From Capsaspora owczarzaki ATCC 30864 (taxonomy: Eukaryota; Opisthokonta; Filasterea), in NCBI RefSeq assembly GCF_000151315.2, contig NW_011887299.1:1078885-1142884 (forward strand): a stretch of 64,000 nucleotides of DNA, read 5' to 3'. A program made the position numbers and the translations under genes. Below, piece after piece: positions 1-10,920 of the stretch. Every line of letters begins with the position of its first letter. The first letter of the stretch is position 1. Under the pieces are notes generated by a model. It was not told where the DNA came from. It did not search any database and was given only the letters and a program-made list of their open reading frames with translations.

Positions 1-1107
1 GATTGATCTGATACAGTGCTCGGCACGTTGCGACAAACAAAAGCGGGAGGAGGGGTCCGCTTTTTTTTTTTCTTGCTTATTTCCCTGTCGAAACTAGTGG
101 ATCGCTTGTCGATCATGTTTGGGTTTCACATCGATGCTACAATTGGATTTTTTGCTTTTGAATTTTGATCACAACAACGCAAGCAGGAGAGTGCTGACCT
201 CGACTGCTTTGGCGGAGTGTCTGAAACACGTCCGTTTGCTTTTGCGTCGAAGGCTCCATTACGAAACTACTGCGAAAAGGACTGAGCAGCTCAGATGTAT
301 TCTCAGATACTCTATCATGCTTCTGACGGAATGGGTGCTTGGCCACAGAACGTGAGAGTGATGCCAAAACCAATGGAATCAGTCTCAAACTTTGAGATCA
401 GTGGACGTTGCAATGAGCCAATTCTCTTCCCTCCCTCCCTCTTCTCCAGAGCTGGCTACAAGGTCACAGAGAATCGTGATAGTGTAAGAACTGCCCTGCT
501 ACAAAAGAGACGCTCTTCCGTCTCAGTTTGCCACAAAAAGGCTCGCATTTTGGTTCGTTTTTGGTTACATTTCAATCCTCGTACTTCGAAGCTCATGAAT
601 CCAACTACAAAATCAGGATAATCAGAACAAACTCAATACAGTACAAATGAAGATGTGCAATGTCACAGCTCACTCTTTCTGCATTGTTGTGACGTAGGTT
701 TGGTTTGTTTACAAAATCTCAAATCAAACAAAACAACAATCTCGTTCAAGATCAGCCGTTGCTTGCTTCTGAGGGCCGCTGTTGGGTTGTCGTCCCAACA
801 ACGTCGGAAGGCAGCTGGTGGACTGTCGGTTCACCAAACGCAAAGCTGAGGTGCGGGGGGGGGGCCGGAAGGAAGGGAGGATGTAACGCGTGAAGCTTGT
901 GACGTCCCAACAGCATCAACAGACTGATCAACCAGCTTGTAGCGTGGGGCATGGTGGGGCATGGCGGCTGCTGCTGCGGATGGTGGAGTGACAAATGGGG
1001 TTGTCTGCCAAGTTGTTTCGTGTAGCAGCAGCGATCAGAGACTGATGAGCAGGGTCGGAATCACTCAGACAATCCACTCATTTGTTGTGATTGTGTTCAG
1101 GTTTGCC
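1..1107. other. Upstream flank without a recognisable gene
   Basis: No open frame here shows a domain I recognise. There is a poly-T run near 61-72 and a G run near 857-864. An ATG at 961 is in frame with the ROCO start at 1108 and would add 49 residues, but that extension is low-complexity and unlike the usual N-terminus. The stretch probably holds the promoter and 5' UTR of the ROCO gene. Confidence 0.4.
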
Positions 1108-4100
1108 ATGTCGCTGTCTTGCGAGGCGATGACGCCAGAACAGCGCGAGTTGTATGAGAAAGTCAAGAATGCGAGCGGTGAGCTCCTGTAAGAGAGCAAA
1201 GACAAACAGACGAAAGTGCTGAATTATGACACTGACATGAGGCGACAGTTTCCGTTTCAAAATATTTGGGGATGCCGGAGCGCAAGCAATTGCAGAAGCA
1301 CTCAAGGTGAACACAACGCTCACCCAGCTCAAGTAAGTTGACTGCCAGTGATGAATGAGATCGAGTGACAGATTCGGGTTGCCGAACCATGGCACTAACA
1401 GTAGCTTGACAGCCTGTACTACAATCAGATAGGTGATGTTGGAGCGCAAGCAATTTCTGAAGCACTCAAGGTGAACACAACGCTCACCAAGCTCTAGTAA
1501 GTTGGCTGCCAGTGATGAATGAGATGGTGCGACAGATCAGGGCAGCCGAATCGTGGTGCTCACGTCGGGTTGGCAGCCTGCAGCGCAATCAAATTGGTGA
1601 TGTTGGAGCGCAGGCAATCGCTGACGCACTCAAGGTGAACACGAAACTCACCCAGTTCGAGTAAGTTGACTGGCAGTGATGAATGGGATCGAGTGACGGA
1701 TTCGTCTTGCCGAAACCGTGCACTGACGACAGCTTGACAGCCCTGCAGGACAATCAAATTGGCGGATTTGGAAGCGCAAGCGATTGCTGAAGCACTAAAG
1801 TGAACACGACGCTCACCCCAGCTCGAGTAAGTTGACTTGNNNNNNNNNNNNNNNNNNNNNNNNNNNNNNNNNNNNNNNNNNNNNNNNNNNNNNNNNNNNN
1901 NNNNNNNNNNNNNNNNNNNNNNNNNNNNNNNNNNNNNNNGTCGCTTGATCAGCCAGATTCAGACGAGTTCTTTCACTCAATGTCTCAACAGTTTGGACTC
2001 GAATCGGGTTGGTGACGCTGGGCACTCCAACAGAATACGACCTTGCAAAATCTAGAGTAAGCGTTTTCAATGTTGAATTCCCAACCGCAGCATTACTCAC
2101 AGATCAATCGTTAGTCTGTCATCGAATCAGATCGGAGACGCTGGGGCTCTTTCCATCTCAGAAGCACTCCAAAAAAATACGACTTTGCAAATTCTCAAGT
2201 AAGCGTTTAAATGTTGAATGCCCAGCAACAGCATTACTCACAGATCAATCGGTAGTTTGGAGAAGAATCAGATCGGCTATGTGGAGGAAACGGTACTGCG
2301 CCACAGTATCCGTCCAACTTTTCAGTTGTAAGTTTTCCGCTTGGTCCGAGTTCGTTCGTCAACGACCCCATTCTGACCTCACTTTTCCCCACTTTCAGAC
2401 ACATTGCGAATCAGTGGCGATTTGGTTCCGTTCGATGCCAGGAAGTTCGCGTGGTCGTGCTTGGAGATCCTTCAGTCGGCAAGACCTCGCTTGTTACTGG
2501 AAGCGCCGACGGTTACGTGCGACAGGCGTTCTCCAATATGTTCAGCATTGCCAATTCCACCGATGGTATTGATATTTCGACAGTCGTTCTGCGTGAGAAA
2601 GACGAATCCATGATTTTGATCGTTTGGGATTTCGCTGGTCAAGAAGTCTATCTGGTTTCGCACCAGTTCTTTCTTCGAGAACGAACAGTCTACCTGGTCT
2701 TGTTTGACGTGCGTGAAGACTTGTCACTCCATTCGCGCCTTGCCTTTTGGCTCCGCAGCTTGCACGCTTGCGTTCCAAACGCCGATATCATTCTTGTTGG
2801 AACCCACATTGATGATCCGTCATACACTTCGGAGCGGCAGCAAGAGCAAAAACAAAATCTTGCCAATCTGCTCAGCAGCCTGAAAAAATCAAGTGTTTCG
2901 TTTAACGTGCGTTCGACCGTCTACATTAACGCGCGGAACTCTACGGGGGCCCCGAGCATGCCGGAACTCAAGAGTGCATTGTTTCAAGCCGGACAAAACA
3001 TGCCGTTTTACAATCAACCGGTGGATGGCCGGTACATCCGGTTCAGAGACTCTCTACGGAAGCGAGCCGATCAGTTGGTCGCCCAGAACAAACCGCCCCT
3101 CTGTCGATGGCATGAAATTGTCGAGCTTGGCCAGTCACTGCGTCTCAGCGGGCGAGCCATCGATGCATTCATGGAGCTCTTGCGTTTTCAAGGCTGGGTC
3201 GTTTTCCATCGTCTCGCCAATTCAGCGACCCCAGACACGTCCAATGTTCCCGCGCTGCAACCTGCCACTCTCCTCGCTTCTTTGGACGATATAGTCATCT
3301 TGAACCCTCAATGGTTCACGAAAACAGTCCTGACTGGGGTAATAACCCAGAAGCCTAAAGATCGATGGGTCAAGGATGGCATTGTGACTCGTGCAAATCT
3401 GCTTCGAAACGCTTGGAAGGGCATCGATTCTGCGATTTGTGATCAGTTTGTGCTGCTCCTTCAGCGATACGAGCTTTTGTACAAGATGAGCGATGCCGAT
3501 CAGACTGGAACCGATTCTGCTTCAAGCGCCGAAACTCGCTATGTCATCCCTTCGTACCTCCCAGCTTACGAGTTTGACTCTAGTAGATGGTCATTGAAGC
3601 CTGAAGCGAGCGAGCCGCACGAAGTTGCCATTGTGATGGAGACAAAGTTTCTGCTGGAAGGATTTTTCTCGAGGCTGGTTGTGCGCTTTCACGAGCGGAA
3701 ATTCAGTTTGACAGCGTGGAAAGATGCTGTTCTGGTCAATTGCGACGGTCCTCGAGCGCTCCTGCGTGTTCATCGCAACGATTCCAATGTGCGCCTCGAG
3801 TTTACCGCTCGCGGGAAGCATCCAGAGAGGCTGCTTCCAACTCTGATTGAGATTCTTGACACGCTCAGCTCGGATTGGTATCCTGGAATTTCATGGGAAA
3901 CTTATCTGCGCTGCCCCATGCACGAGCCTGATGACAATCAAGCATGCAGGTTGACGCTACGACCTCGAGTTCGTGATGCGGTCATTAACAGTATGATTTT
4001 GTCATGTTTGCACAAGCACATCACGCTACCAAAGGAGGAATGGCTTCCAGTTCTCCACTCGCTGTTGCAGCGTCGCTTGAAAGCGGTTTCACAACCCACA

Positions 4101-5234
4101 CCGGAGGATGTCGAAGCGCTACGGCAGCTCGAACCGCAACCAGCACCGGCGAGCGAGATCCAAAGAGCAGCGACGGAAGCTGCATCACTTGTCGCAGCTC
4201 AACTGCAAACGCAGCTTCAAGAGTTTGCGACTTCCAATGCGCAACATTTTACCAACTTTGCGACTGAAGCAGCAAGGAACTTGAAGAGTTTCCGGGACGC
4301 TCTGGATGTTCTTATTGGATCAATTCCAAATGTGGTCAAAACCAATTCTGTCGAGTTCGACAAAGTTCTGAAGCGCATTGATGAGCTTGCCGACAGCTTG
4401 ATTTCGCGGCTGGACACGGCAGAATCTTTGCAAAAGGAGCAGAGAAACGAAATCGCTCGTTTTTTCACGAGTCAAGTCCAAATGCAACTGGATTTGCTGG
4501 ACAAACCATGCCCCTTGTTGTTTGTCGTGATGCCTCCGGCTGCGACCCGGAACTGGTTTTCCAAGCTCAAAGAACTTTACAAGTCACGCCACACTGCGCA
4601 CCTGCTATGCGCTCACATGGGTACCAACAACCAGCCAGAGTGGCATCGTATCGACAGTCATCCCGGCTACGAAATTGCCAAGTTTTCAAAGTGGCTGAAA
4701 AAGTATGGTTCCCGTGTTCGCAGCCTGCTTGAGTTTGTGCGTCCGTTCTTGAAAGCAGCCAGCTTTGTTCCTGGTGCACCAGATGTAACGGATGCTGTTG
4801 ATTCAGCCAGTACTGCTTTGGAAGACCCGCTCGAAGCTCTGCCCTACTTGCAAAGATTGCTCGACCACGCCGATCAGAAAAAGAGTTCCAGCGCCAAAGG
4901 GAAACCAGCGCCTGCATCTGCTGCTTCCTCAGAAGTCACACACTCGTCCCAAGAGGCGGCAAGGGAATGGGCTGCTTTCCTGTCCAAGAACGACGAGTAC
5001 AAGTCCTTTGCCGGTTTGGAGCGAGCTGTTGTGCTCGACGGTGGTGAGGTTCGTTGGGTGTGTCCGACGCATGCGCAAGAGCCCATCTATCGCACCAGCT
5101 CCATTTCGAGCAGCTCGTCCGCCGGGTCCTCTAGCACCGCTACAAGCAGCTCTTCCAGTGGCAACGTTGCTAGCAGCTCTTCCAGTGGCAATGCTACAAG
5201 CAGTTCCTCCGCGCCATCCATTTCAACACCGTGA
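1108..5234 (+). CDS. LRR-Roc-COR (ROCO family) GTPase, interrupted by an assembly gap
   Basis: Large multidomain GTPase of the ROCO family (LRRK2 and Dictyostelium ROCO relatives), expected to be cytoplasmic signalling protein. Exon 1 is 1108-1187. It is followed by LRR exons at 1249-1332, 1413-1496 and 1577-1660, a damaged one near 1747-1828, then after the gap 2115-2198 and 2256-2327. The last exon is 2399-5234. The Roc P-loop GDPSVGKTSL lies at 2463-2492, the G3 motif DFAGQE near 2629-2646 and a THID-type G4 near 2803-2814. A COR-like region follows, then helical sequence around 4150-4480, a conserved globular block (about 4490-4800), a WVCPTH-like end near 5056-5073 and a Ser-rich low-complexity tail. 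No kinase domain is present, unlike LRRK2. The LRR exons on either side of the gap do not keep frame, so the number of LRRs is unknown. The family call is firm from the P-loop and LRR-Roc order. Confidence 0.9.
1249..2327 (+). repeat. Array of single-repeat LRR exons
   Basis: Each intact exon (1249-1332, 1413-1496, 1577-1660, 2115-2198) is exactly 84 nt and enters and leaves in phase 2. Each encodes one 28-residue LRR of the ribonuclease-inhibitor/NLR class, with the core GDxGAQAIAEALKVNTTL. The last exon (2256-2327) is a degenerate 72-nt version. Introns are about 80 bp, start GTAAGTTG or GTAAGCG, and resemble each other. This indicates tandem duplication of an exon-intron unit. Confidence 0.85.
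1840..1939. other. Assembly gap, 100 Ns
   Basis: A run of 100 N, probably a placeholder of fixed size. It sits in the near-identical LRR exon array, where an assembler would collapse or break. The flanking repeats carry small insertions and deletions compared with their neighbours, typical of poor sequence at contig ends. Confidence 0.98.
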
Positions 5235-5662
5235 TGCAGGCTTTTGTCTTCACTCGCTGTCAAGATTGTGCTTTTATGTCTGATTCTTTTATTTTGTGCA
5301 TGCGTTGATGTTCAACCCAATTTTTCCCACTCAGACAAACTGGTATTGCAAACTACCGTCTGATGAAGTTTGTCTTTGTATTTTCCGGGTTTGCAATTGA
5401 AATCTGTCGTTGTTAATTTGTTGCTTTGTTGTTCTGAAACAAAAAATACAGAAACTGAAGCAATCCTTCAACGACGATTTGAAAAGCACCAGTTCTGAAC
5501 AATGTCAGACATGCACGAGTAGATCTATTGTCGCCTGGAATTCAATCCTCGCTCTAGATACGAGCAAGGATGCGAAAGTGTCGTTGACTGAGAATATACC
5601 GTGAAAATAATTCAAAAAACAATTAGGGGGCTGAGCCCGACTTCGCAACACACGCATCCAGA
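5235..5662. other. Convergent intergenic region
   Basis: Lies between the ROCO stop and the stop of the heparinase-family gene. It is T-rich and has no conserved open frame. It most likely contains both 3' UTRs. Confidence 0.5.
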
Positions 5663-7892
5663 TCAAAGAATCGTGGCTTCAAACTCCCGCTTGGCAAGAG
5701 CGACCTTCAAAAGCCAGTGAACGCCGTCAACAACAAGATCAAGTTCGACAGTCCGAACGGCGCCATGCTGTTGCGTCCAGAAAACGGGCTGAACCAGCCG
5801 TGCGGCTGGGACCTGGCCCGATGGTTGCGCGATTTGGAGCGCGGTTACGAACGCCACATTGCCTCGAACCGTTGCTCGCATGTTGGAGACGAACGCGGGA
5901 ACCGGTACACGCAGCTTTGGATATGTCCAGCCCTGCAGTGTTGGCGTCGCTTGTCCCTTGATCAGCGTGATGGTGGACGAGGAAATGTTGGCAGTCGCAG
6001 ACCAATCCCTGACACGAGCCACAAGCTGCTGTTGGGTGCCGTCATGCTCCACAAAGGCGCTGTAGCCAGCACGATCCGTCATGGCCAACGCTATCTCTGT
6101 GTCGTAATGGAGATGGCGCGTGTACTGGTGCACACTTGAGGAATCGGATGGCACGGCCAGGTCAACCACCACGAGTAGCTTGGATGGAAGGTAGAAAAAG
6201 ACACGAGTGTGGCGGATTCCCTGCGTTCGTGTCAAGATGGGGTTGTCCCCGGCAAACACAGTCCAGCCCTGATTGGACGTACTGAGCAAAATCGCAGAGC
6301 CGTACGGCTGGCCGAGTTTCTTGCACGGCTCTGGTTTAAAGTCGTCTACCGTCATGCCGTTGTGCGCTGCACCACTGACCGTGTAAAGCCTATGTCCAAA
6401 GGCAAGCACATAGCATCGAGCTTGTTAAACACGGAGGCAACAACTTCAGGGGCGGAAACAAACAAACAAGAAAACCAAACAACAATACACAACCTGCTGC
6501 TCTTACCGATGAGGGTGGTCGTAAAAATAGGCAAATCTCCCTTGATCGACGAGCAACCGGCGCCCAAACTCGGTGAGAATAAAGGATAGATCGTCGTAGT
6601 GCTTGTGGACGCAGGAAAAAAACCAGGCAGTCACAAAGAGGTGACTGCTCGTTGATAGTTGCTTGACAATTGCAACACCGCCGCGGTTGAACTCTTCAGG
6701 CGCCAACCCGTCCGTGTGCGTGTAAATCGGCTTGGGTGGAGTATTCTCGCCCGCAGTATCGCCGATCAACGGCAGCGACTGGGCGTCGTCGGTCGTCAGC
6801 ATCCAGGTCAGCGTGTTTTCCATTTGCGGCAGAATTGCCTTCAAACTGGTGTACGAAAGCAAGCCAACTTGATCACAAAAGTAAAGCAAGTAGGACATCC
6901 AGAGTTGGTAGCCTGTCGAGTGCTCCTTGTGCACGCCAGTGATCGAGTCGAATGACGCTCGTCCGTTTTTGTTGAATCGCCCGATAGCCGTTTGTTTCCA
7001 CATCCGCGTGTCTGGGTGCAACCACGGCGCAATGTCTGACAAAAGATAGAGCGATGCGTCGCAGAATAAACCATGGTTGTGCCACAAGTAATTGGAGGTG
7101 TCCACCATAAACTCGCCGTGCACAATGGCGCACTGTGCCAGTAGCCGCATTTCTGAGAGTGGTAGTATTAAGGGTCCGGCATGGGCACCCAAGTGCATCA
7201 ACGTCACAAGGACCACAGCTCGAGAGGTGACGGCCATGTCGTACCAGACAAAATTACCATTGTCGTCCGTGTGTTGGTGTGTGTTGCGGAACTTTCGGCA
7301 CCAGTCCAAAGCATACCATTTCCCCACGAGCAAGTACTCTGGGGTTTGAGGATTTTGCGCATATGCCCGAAGAGAGGGCGCAACAAGGTCTGTCATGAAC
7401 GGAAACACGCATGTTGATGGGTTTTCAATGCAGTGTTGGTCGAAATCACGAAAATCCACCCATTCAGTCGAGGTTGAAACAACGGTAGGACCTACCGTTC
7501 AGACCGTGCAGCCACATTCGCCAGGAACGATCGTGGAATGGGTCCATGGACCAGTCGACTGGCAAGGAGACATTGGCAACTTGCAGATCAATGTTGAGTT
7601 CAAATCCGTCGGCTGTCTGATCGGAAGGCAGCCAACTGGGAGCAGGGCTAATGTCGAAAAGGGGCAGAAAGCCCAACGGCCGTTTGAGAAGGCACTCGAC
7701 GGCCACTCCAGCCGCTGAATCGTCGTCTAGAGAGTTGAATCGTTTGCATGGATCGCTGTCGTCCTCCTCGAGCACGACAAAGTCGAACGAGTCCATGCCG
7801 CTGCTGCTTTTCAGTGTGGACGACAAGAAAAACCCGATCACGGCGCCAAAAAGCAGCACACCCGCAAAGATCAAGCGGAGCCGCGACGTCAT
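5663..7892 (-). CDS. Membrane-anchored heparinase II/III-family protein
   Basis: Three exons on the minus strand (7892-7496, 7389-6507, 6389-5663) join in phases 1 and 2 to give 668 residues. The N-terminus (MTSRLR, then about 19 hydrophobic residues) is a type II signal anchor, placing the enzyme in the Golgi or cell-surface lumen. The body has the alpha/alpha-toroid features of heparinase II/III-type polysaccharide lyases and of dermatan-sulfate epimerase: WRMWLHGL early, an NHG motif (WHNHGLFCDASLYLL, near 7030-7080) and HKHYDDLSF (near 6575-6610). After the last splice comes LYTVSGAAHNGMTVD, which fits the usual R-x-Y-x-x-S-x-x-x-HN segment. The second acceptor (CATAG, 6391-6390) was chosen because an earlier AG gives a stop. 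A lyase or epimerase acting on uronic-acid glycans is inferred; the substrate cannot be read from sequence. It is divergent from a UDP-GlcNAc 2-epimerase gene. Confidence 0.8.
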
Positions 7893-8017
7893 TGCTTTCA
7901 GAAGCACCGACGCCGTTGGGTCTAGTATGTGAGGCAGACGTTCATCGCAAGCACAAGGCAAGAGGGTGAGAGGGGCGGAGGGGACAAAACAGAACACCGC
8001 ACGCCCAAAAAAAAAAA

Positions 8018-8053
<36 letters not shown>

Positions 8054-9380
8054 CCCGACTTTTCTTTAGCATCATAAATCAACAAAACGCTTCATTTTTT
8101 TTTTTTTTTTTTTCATTTACGGTCTCAAGTCAATGTTTGACCTTCAACGGGGGAAAAAAGGTTGACTGCATCTCCCATCAATCCTCTAGCTTCGCCGTCC
8201 ATGTAGCTAGACTTGTACGATCGCTGGTAATCATTGGAATCAGTCAAAGCAAAAGCAGTGCGAACTTACGTCCGTCATCGTCATTATTTGCATTGCAGTC
8301 CCCGTTTTGTGTTTGTTTGTTTGGTCGCTCATCTTTCTGCCAAAAAGGTAACCTTGCGCAACATCTGCCCTTGCCTCGTCAAATCCCACTCCAGTTGTCG
8401 CTACAAATGCGTCAAAGTCAAATAGAGACCTCTAAGAAGAGAGAGCAGCACTCAGAAACAGGGCTGGAGGAGGAGGCGTTGTGCGAACTTCTTGATGCTC
8501 TCGTGGGAGCTCCATTTTTGGTCAACCGCAGTTGCTCCCTTCGCGCCCGCCACAAGTTGTTTTCCGCCTTCTCGTTGCTTTGATGGAACGCTGGTGGCAA
8601 CCTGTTTGTGTGCACTTGTGGCTTGGCCAATGCGTTCGTGGGTGGGGCTTTTTGTTATGGTTGTTTTTTGTTGTGGTTCTTCCATTTTTTCAACTTTTTT
8701 TTTTTTGTTTTTTTTTTTTTTTTGTGGAACTGCCTTCCATTGCGTGCCGGTTCCGCCCCTCGCCTCCATCGGCTCGCCACCTGTGTTGTCCATGTGTGTC
8801 TGCATGTGTTTCCATGCTCGCCTCCATCATGCCGCGCCTCGTCGCTTTGGCTTGCGCTTTGTTCTGGCCCCACGCGCAGATTTGGCCATTCCTTTGCTCC
8901 TTGACTTGCTCCCTTTGGGGAACAGCCATCACGATTCGCTCATCTTGCGCCAGTCTCTGACAATGGCTGAGGCGCGGGCGTTGGGGGGGGCAGACGAGTC
9001 GGGTGCAAGGCGGACGAGACGAGTGGAACAGCTTTGCCAAATGCTGCAGTCGTAATGAGCAGCCGTCCACTCTCCACTTGTGTTTTGTTACTCGCACTTC
9101 ACTTGTCGCTGCAGCTGTTGCGTTGTTTTCCCAAAAACGTTCAAAACGGACGACCAATGCAATGACAGCTGAAAGACCTCAGAAACCATTGTTGTTGGTG
9201 TTTGTTTTTCAGTTTTTTTTTTTTTTGGTTTTTTTGGTGCATTTCCGAGCGAGATTTCCGTCATTCTGGCTTATTTTCGTTTTTGGCTGCATCGCAGTTT
9301 ATTTGACAAAGCTCACATGCCCTCCCTTTCTATGAACTTGAAACCTACTCGAATACAGAGTTTACAAGTTTTTGAACAGC
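7893..9380. promoter_or_regulatory. Divergent upstream region with homopolymer tracts
   Basis: This 1.49-kb region separates the heparinase-family start (minus) from the epimerase start (plus). It holds a long poly-A run (about 8009-8049), poly-T runs (8096-8113, 8697-8723, 9211-9232) and no open frame that I can support. It presumably carries both promoters and 5' UTRs. No specific box stands out. Confidence 0.4.
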
Positions 9381-10682
9381 ATGCAAGCCAATGTCTTGAC
9401 ACCCGCTGATTCCAGCTCCACAACCCCTCTGTCGGCATCCCCGGTGCCGTCCGGTGGTGCCTCGCTTGTGGGCGTTGCTGCGCGCATTGCCGTGCGCCCG
9501 ACTGCCACGCGAGTCCTCTCTATTTTCGGCACTCGCCCTGAGGTCATAAAGTTCTATCCCGTGCTCAAGGAGATGGACCGTCGCTCGGAGAGCCTGTTGT
9601 CAATTACCTGCGTGACTGGGCAACACCGCCAGATGATTGACCCGCTCCTCTCGCTGTTTGACATTGCCACGGATATTGACCTCAACCTGATGACCCAAGG
9701 CCAAACCCTCTCCAACCTGTCGGCGCGTCTGTTCACTGCGCTGGCGCCCGTGTTTGAAGCCGTTCGTCCTCACCTCGTCCTTGTTCAGGGCGACACCACC
9801 ACAGCCATGATTGCCGCCATGTGCGCCTTCTACTATCGCGTGCCTGTCGGCCACATTGAGGCTGGTCTGCGCACGAACGACCGCTACAACCCCTTCCCCG
9901 AAGAGGTCAATCGTCGTATCGTCTCGGTTGTTGGCAACCTGCATTTTGCCCCCACAAATTATGCCGCCGAGGCCCTGCGCGCCGAGCGCATCGACATGCA
10001 GACCGTGTTTGTCACGGGCAATCCCGTTATCGACGCCATCCTGCTGATTCGTGAGAAGGCACCCTCAGCAGCGGCTCGCCAGCTGCTCGATCGCGTAGAG
10101 GCCGTCGACGCAGCCACTAACGCCACGCTCCCCGCTGGCCAGAAGGCGCGCCATATTCTTCTCACTGCCCATCGTCGAGAGAACCACGGAGAGGGCATTG
10201 CGGCCATCTGCCGTGCCGTCAAGCGCATCATTGCGCAGCACAAGGACGTGAATGTGTGGTACCCCGTCCACCTCAACCCCGCCGTGTGTGTGCCCGTCCG
10301 CCAAGAGCTGGGCAAGGTGGAGCGCGTCCATCTGCTCGACCCGCTTGAGTACGACGTCTTTGTCCACTTCCTGGACCGCATGTACATGGTCATGACCGAC
10401 TCTGGCGGCATTCAAGAAGAAGTCACTGCGCTTGCCAAGCCCACCATTGTCCTTCGCGAGACCACCGAGCGCCCCGAAGGCGTCGATGCCGGCGTTACCA
10501 AGCTCGTCGGCATTCACGAGGACACGATTGTCAAGGAGGCGAACGTGCTTCTGACGGACGAGCAAACTTTTGCCAAAATGTCGTGCAAGTGCTTCCCGTT
10601 CGGCGACGGCACCGCTGCCAAGCAGATTGTGGACATTATGCTCATGTCCGTTTCCGAGGTCAAGCTGAGCATTGGTGCATGA
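9381..10682 (+). CDS. UDP-N-acetylglucosamine 2-epimerase, non-hydrolysing (WecB type)
   Basis: Interconverts UDP-GlcNAc and UDP-ManNAc, supplying ManNAc for surface glycans. The 433-residue intronless frame has the full motif set of bacterial WecB/MnaA enzymes: FGTRPEVIKFYP near residue 50, VQGDTTT, GHIEAGLRT followed by PFPEEVNRR, TAHRRENHGEG, MTDSGGIQEE and ETTERPEGV. The first 43 or so residues are Ser/Thr/Ala-rich and not part of the fold. There is no signal peptide, so it should be cytosolic. It lacks the kinase half of animal GNE. The absence of introns next to intron-bearing genes and the bacterial family type suggest acquisition by lateral transfer, which is an inference. ATG 9381 is chosen as the first ATG of the frame. 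Confidence 0.93.
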   Translation: MQANVLTPADSSSTTPLSASPVPSGGASLVGVAARIAVRPTATRVLSIFGTRPEVIKFYPVLKEMDRRSESLLSITCVTGQHRQMIDPLLSLFDIATDIDLNLMTQGQTLSNLSARLFTALAPVFEAVRPHLVLVQGDTTTAMIAAMCAFYYRVPVGHIEAGLRTNDRYNPFPEEVNRRIVSVVGNLHFAPTNYAAEALRAERIDMQTVFVTGNPVIDAILLIREKAPSAAARQLLDRVEAVDAATNATLPAGQKARHILLTAHRRENHGEGIAAICRAVKRIIAQHKDVNVWYPVHLNPAVCVPVRQELGKVERVHLLDPLEYDVFVHFLDRMYMVMTDSGGIQEEVTALAKPTIVLRETTERPEGVDAGVTKLVGIHEDTIVKEANVLLTDEQTFAKMSCKCFPFGDGTAAKQIVDIMLMSVSEVKLSIGA

Positions 10683-10920
10683 GCACGGCGACGAGTTTGC
10701 TGTTTGCTTTGTTTTTATTCGTATTCTATGAGTTGTCTTCTGTTTGAGGGATGTGTTAGTGATTTCTGTCGTACGCTCGAACGCTTGCGGTTGCTTCTCT
10801 TGTATTGCTTTATTGGGTCTTAAAAATTAATCGATATTTTGCTCGTCAATGTTTGGTTGTTCGATGCTTGAGAGCGCTTCATTGTTTCAGCACAACGAAA
10901 CCAGCAGCAATGTTTTACTT

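Noticed and set aside
961-1107. In-frame N-terminal extension of the ROCO protein from ATG 961
   Set aside because: Low-complexity and non-coding in appearance; the ATG at 1108 sits directly before the charged segment EQRELYEKVKNASGELL that leads into the first repeat.
6390-6443. Earlier acceptor (GAAG) for the last exon of the heparinase-family gene
   Set aside because: It is in the required phase but runs into a stop codon. The CATAG acceptor at 6391-6390 restores the conserved R-L-Y-T-V-S-x-x-x-HN segment.
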